Assembly (NCBI RefSeq): GCF_009765865.1
Contig: NZ_LMUQ01000052.1
Coordinates: 342,864-406,863 of the forward strand
DNA: 64,000 nucleotides
Direction: 5' to 3'
DNA from: Acidisoma sp. L85
GTDB lineage: Bacteria; Pseudomonadota; Alphaproteobacteria; Acetobacterales; Acetobacteraceae
The notes under the pieces: generated by a model
Seen by the model: only the letters and a program-made list of their open reading frames with translations
The model's database searches: none
Told to the model about the DNA's origin: nothing
Program-made: the position numbers and the translations under genes
In this document: piece by piece, positions 61,714 to 64,000 of the stretch
How positions within the stretch are numbered: the stretch's first letter is position 1
How the letters are laid out: each line of letters begins with the position of its first letter

Positions 61714-62361
61714 TCAGGCGGGAACTGGCACGTCGAAGGTTGCCATGTGATCGGCCATCGCTTTCCTGTGGGCCGGCCGGCTTTCTCCGCGTGTGACATA
61801 CGCGGAGAGCTTCGGGAAGCTGGCAAGTTCCGGGGTGCCGCGTAGCGCGCCCAACACGGAGATCATCATCAGGTCACCGACCGTGAACTCGATCCCATCC
61901 AGCCAAAGCCTGTCGCCGAGCGCCGCCTCCAGATCGGCGAGCCGTGTCTTCAGATCATCGGCTACCTTATGGTGGCGTGCCTTGGACCAATCGTGATCCG
62001 CCTCGAAGAAATCATTGGTTGCGAGCGCCATGACGTAGGGCTCGACGGAGTTAAGCGCCGCCGCCACCCATTGCAGCGCGCGCATGCGCGCGGCGGGTTC
62101 CACGGGGATCAGCTTGCCGGCGCATTCGGCGATACGCAACACGATCGCGCCAGACTCGAAGATCGCGACATCATCGTCCCGATAGGTCGGCACCTGGCCG
62201 AAGGGCTGAAACCGGCGATGCTCAGGGCATTTCGAATCGGTGATCAAGTCGACCTCGTAAGGCTGACCGACTTCCTCGAAGGCCCAGCGCGGGCGCATGT
62301 CGCGAACATAACCGCGCGCGAATTCAGGGACCCAGGCAAAGGTAGTAATGGTAGGGTTCAT
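61714..62361 (-). CDS. Glutathione S-transferase family protein
   Basis: A 215-aa GST with an N-terminal thioredoxin fold (DMRPRWAFEEVGQPYEV, VPTYRDDDVAIFESGAI) and a helical C-terminal domain. The active-site serine/tyrosine near the start is not obvious. Second GST of the operon, 32 bases from the DUF1428 gene and 54 from the SRPBCC gene. Confidence 0.86.
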   Translation of the reverse strand: MNPTITTFAWVPEFARGYVRDMRPRWAFEEVGQPYEVDLITDSKCPEHRRFQPFGQVPTYRDDDVAIFESGAIVLRIAECAGKLIPVEPAARMRALQWVAAALNSVEPYVMALATNDFFEADHDWSKARHHKVADDLKTRLADLEAALGDRLWLDGIEFTVGDLMMISVLGALRGTPELASFPKLSAYVTRGESRPAHRKAMADHMATFDVPVPA

Positions 62362-62415
62362 GTCACTGTCTCGGTGTTTGTCTTGACGCTGAGGGGAGCC
62401 GTTCGGCCGGCGATT

Positions 62416-62871
62416 TCAGGTTTCAGGACCCCCGCTCGCCGCGAAATGCCGCACCAGCTTGTCGATTGCGCCGTTCCAGCCATCCTCGTGGCTGGCCCGC
62501 GACGCCTCGGTCTGTAGGCGCGAATGGGTGAAGGTAAGTTCGGAGCCAGTATCGACCGGGCGCAGGTCGATTTCGACGCGCGATTCTTGGCCCGCTTCAT
62601 CGGGCTCGCCCTCGTGAATCCAGCGCCAGGTCATGACCAGACGGCTGGGTTTGACGACTTCGATATATTCGCCGCTGCTCTCATGCTCGCTGCCGTCCAG
62701 CATCCGGAACCGCACGCGAAAGCGGCCGCCGACGCGGAGTTCGGTTTCGGCAAGCAGGACGGGACCGTCGTCCGGTCCCCACCAGAGAGCAATGCCATCG
62801 GGTGTCGTCAAAGCATCGAAAACGATCGAGGGGCGGGCCGCTATCCGGCGCACCAGGGTCAGGCTCGTCAT
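62416..62871 (-). CDS. SRPBCC (AHSA1-like) protein
   Basis: A 151-aa protein of the AHSA1 group: RRIAARPSIVFDALTTPDGIALWWGPDD, RLVMTWRW and DGWNGAIDKLVRHF. It is translationally coupled to the ArsR-type regulator: its ATG overlaps the regulator's stop by 4 bases. The pairing of an ArsR regulator with an SRPBCC protein is a frequent bacterial arrangement. Confidence 0.87.
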   Translation of the reverse strand: MTSLTLVRRIAARPSIVFDALTTPDGIALWWGPDDGPVLLAETELRVGGRFRVRFRMLDGSEHESSGEYIEVVKPSRLVMTWRWIHEGEPDEAGQESRVEIDLRPVDTGSELTFTHSRLQTEASRASHEDGWNGAIDKLVRHFAASGGPET

Positions 62872-63245
62872 GTCTTGTTCTCCTCAGTCTTATCCGGTCT
62901 GGCTTTTGCTTTTGCCTCCTCGGCCTCGGCATAGGCGGCGAGGCGGTCGAGGCTTGCCGACCAGAAGCGTTCATACCGGCGCAGCCAGTTCATCGCCTCC
63001 TCCATGGGTTTCGGCGCGAGGCGCACAGCGACGGTGCGTCCCGTCTTCGTTCTCGTTATGAGCCCCGCCGTTCCTAGCACGTCGAGATGCTTCATCACCG
63101 CCGGCAGCTTGATCGCGAAGGGGCGCGCGAGCTCGCCGATGGACAGGCTCTCCTCCCGTTCAAGCCGTGCCAGGATCGCCCGGCGCGTGGGATCTACCAG
63201 AGCGGCGAAAGTGCGGTCGAGCTGCATCTCTTGAAACTTCACCAT
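62868..63245 (-). CDS. ArsR-family winged-helix regulator
   Basis: A 125-aa ArsR-type regulator: DPTRRAILARLEREE followed by LSIGELARPFAIKLPAVMKHL and a wing (TRTKTGRTVAVRL). No metal-binding cysteines, so not a metal sensor. Start is ATG at 63245 or, with GGTGAAG upstream, ATG at 63227. It heads a leftward seven-gene operon and is presumably its repressor. Confidence 0.87.
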   Translation of the reverse strand: MVKFQEMQLDRTFAALVDPTRRAILARLEREESLSIGELARPFAIKLPAVMKHLDVLGTAGLITRTKTGRTVAVRLAPKPMEEAMNWLRRYERFWSASLDRLAAYAEAEEAKAKARPDKTEENKT

Positions 63246-63255
63246 GCGGTGAAGT
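63236..63255. promoter_or_regulatory. Perfect palindrome over the ArsR start codon
   Basis: ACTTCACC-N4-GGTGAAGT is an 8-base perfect inverted repeat that includes the possible ArsR start at 63245. It fits a dyad bound by an ArsR homodimer for autorepression. If translation starts at 63227, the site lies just upstream of the gene. Confidence 0.7.
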
Positions 63256-63460
63256 GATGCGGACGAATGGCGGCCCTGTCAAGATCTGAAAACGGAAGGG
63301 TTATCGGCTCCAATGATGTTTGTGGTTCCGAAATAGGAACGAACGGCTTAGCCTCGGGCGGCATTTCTTCGTTCGCCTTTCGGTATCGAAGCAAGAAGCG
63401 GAGTGCGGCTCCTCAGCGGACCAGCTCAATATGCTCAACCGTGCTTGAGAGGACCGCGAA

Positions 63461-64000
63461 ATGCCGGATCGCGACTTGGGAACAGGAATGCCACCCACAA
63501 TGGGAAATCGCGAATGGGCATTGTTATTCGTCCTGGCGATGATCTGGGGGAGTTCTTTTTTCTTCTACAAAATATTGGTCGAGACGCTGCCGCCGCTGAC
63601 GGTGGTACTCGCGCGCGTCGGCATCGCGGCTGTGATCATGAATTTGTGGCTCATACTTCGCCGCGATTTCATGCCAGCCTCGCCTAGACTATGGCTGTCT
63701 TTCACCGTTATGGGGATTCTCAACAACGTCATTCCCTTTACGCTCATCGCTTTTGGCGAAACACGCGTAACCAGTGGTATCGCCTCAATCCTGAATGCGA
63801 CAACTCCGTTGTTCACCATCCTGCTCGCCCATTGGCTAACAGCGAACGAGAAGCTGACACCCGCCAAGGGAGGCGGCATTCTACTAGGCTCCGCCGGCGT
63901 TGCGGTACTTGTCGGGCCGGATGCTTTGTCGAGCCTGGGACACACCAATCTCGTGGGGCAACTTGCCTGCCTGCTTGGCGCCATATCCTACGCCTTTGCC
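63461..64000 (+). CDS. EamA-family (DMT) transporter, 3' end outside window
   Basis: At least 180 residues of a drug/metabolite transporter. Several hydrophobic segments appear (LLFVLAMIWGSSFFFYKILV, TVVLARVGIAAVIM, LSFTVMGILNNVIPFTLIAFG), with the family pattern around TSGIASILNATTPLFT. GAGAGGA lies upstream of the ATG at 63461. It runs off the right edge. Divergent from the ArsR operon by 215 bases. Confidence 0.87.
   Translation, partial: MPDRDLGTGMPPTMGNREWALLFVLAMIWGSSFFFYKILVETLPPLTVVLARVGIAAVIMNLWLILRRDFMPASPRLWLSFTVMGILNNVIPFTLIAFGETRVTSGIASILNATTPLFTILLAHWLTANEKLTPAKGGGILLGSAGVAVLVGPDALSSLGHTNLVGQLACLLGAISYAFA

Overview
This window reads as part of a high-GC alphaproteobacterial genome, most likely Hyphomicrobiales (Rhizobiales). 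That placement rests on gene content (several sugar ABC importers beside sugar-acid catabolism genes, FadR-type GntR regulators, ampR-ampC, a stand-alone KaiC module, ArsR/SRPBCC clusters) and is an inference, not a phylogeny. No tRNA, rRNA, CRISPR array, phage gene or intact insertion sequence was seen. Two genes run off the window: the first ATPase on the left and an EamA transporter on the right.

Layout. 1-6.9 kb: end of a branched-chain-amino-acid type ABC importer (two ATPases), a zinc alcohol dehydrogenase, an M24 peptidase, a decayed formate dehydrogenase copy, a quinone oxidoreductase and a class IV transaminase resembling (R)-selective amine transaminases. 6.1-14.5 kb: a GntR regulator divergent from uxuB-uxuA and a complete sugar ABC importer (binding protein, ATPase, two permeases), a hexuronate/mannonate-type block. 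14.6-21.3 kb: a leftward operon (esterase-like hydrolase, aldose dehydrogenase, ATPase, two permeases, binding protein) whose first five genes are chained by 4-base overlaps, with a divergent GntR regulator. 22.6-29.5 kb: a third sugar ABC importer followed by three 2-hydroxyacid/oxoacid enzymes (Ldh2-type dehydrogenase, RraA-like aldolase, FMN alpha-hydroxyacid dehydrogenase).

29.8-34.2 kb is a nitrogen-salvage block: a biuret-hydrolase-like cysteine hydrolase, an NCS2-type permease, the amidase half of allophanate hydrolase and, as a separate divergent gene, the C-terminal domain normally fused to it. 34.3-36.9 kb holds a GH15 glucoamylase of fungal-like type and an intact NAD-dependent formate dehydrogenase, the parent type of the wreck at 3.5 kb. 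37.5-39.7 kb is ampR-ampC with a candidate AmpR operator between them. 40.9-43.6 kb is a histidine kinase / double-domain KaiC / response regulator operon with 4-base overlaps.

43.7-51.1 kb contains smaller single genes (GFA protein, membrane protein with a peptidoglycan-binding domain, lone acyl carrier protein, oxidoreductase, cupin, serine hydrolase, beta-propeller with an HTH regulator, small membrane protein). 51.3-58.6 kb is a phosphonate locus: a 2-aminoethylphosphonate-type importer running left and an FAD oxidoreductase, phnX and a PbfA-like PLP lyase running right, with no phnW visible. 59.3-63.2 kb is a seven-gene ArsR-led operon of SRPBCC, GST, DUF1428 and VOC proteins with a palindrome over the first start codon. 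Two copies of a 103-base structured interspersed repeat, in opposite orientation, flank the phosphonate locus.
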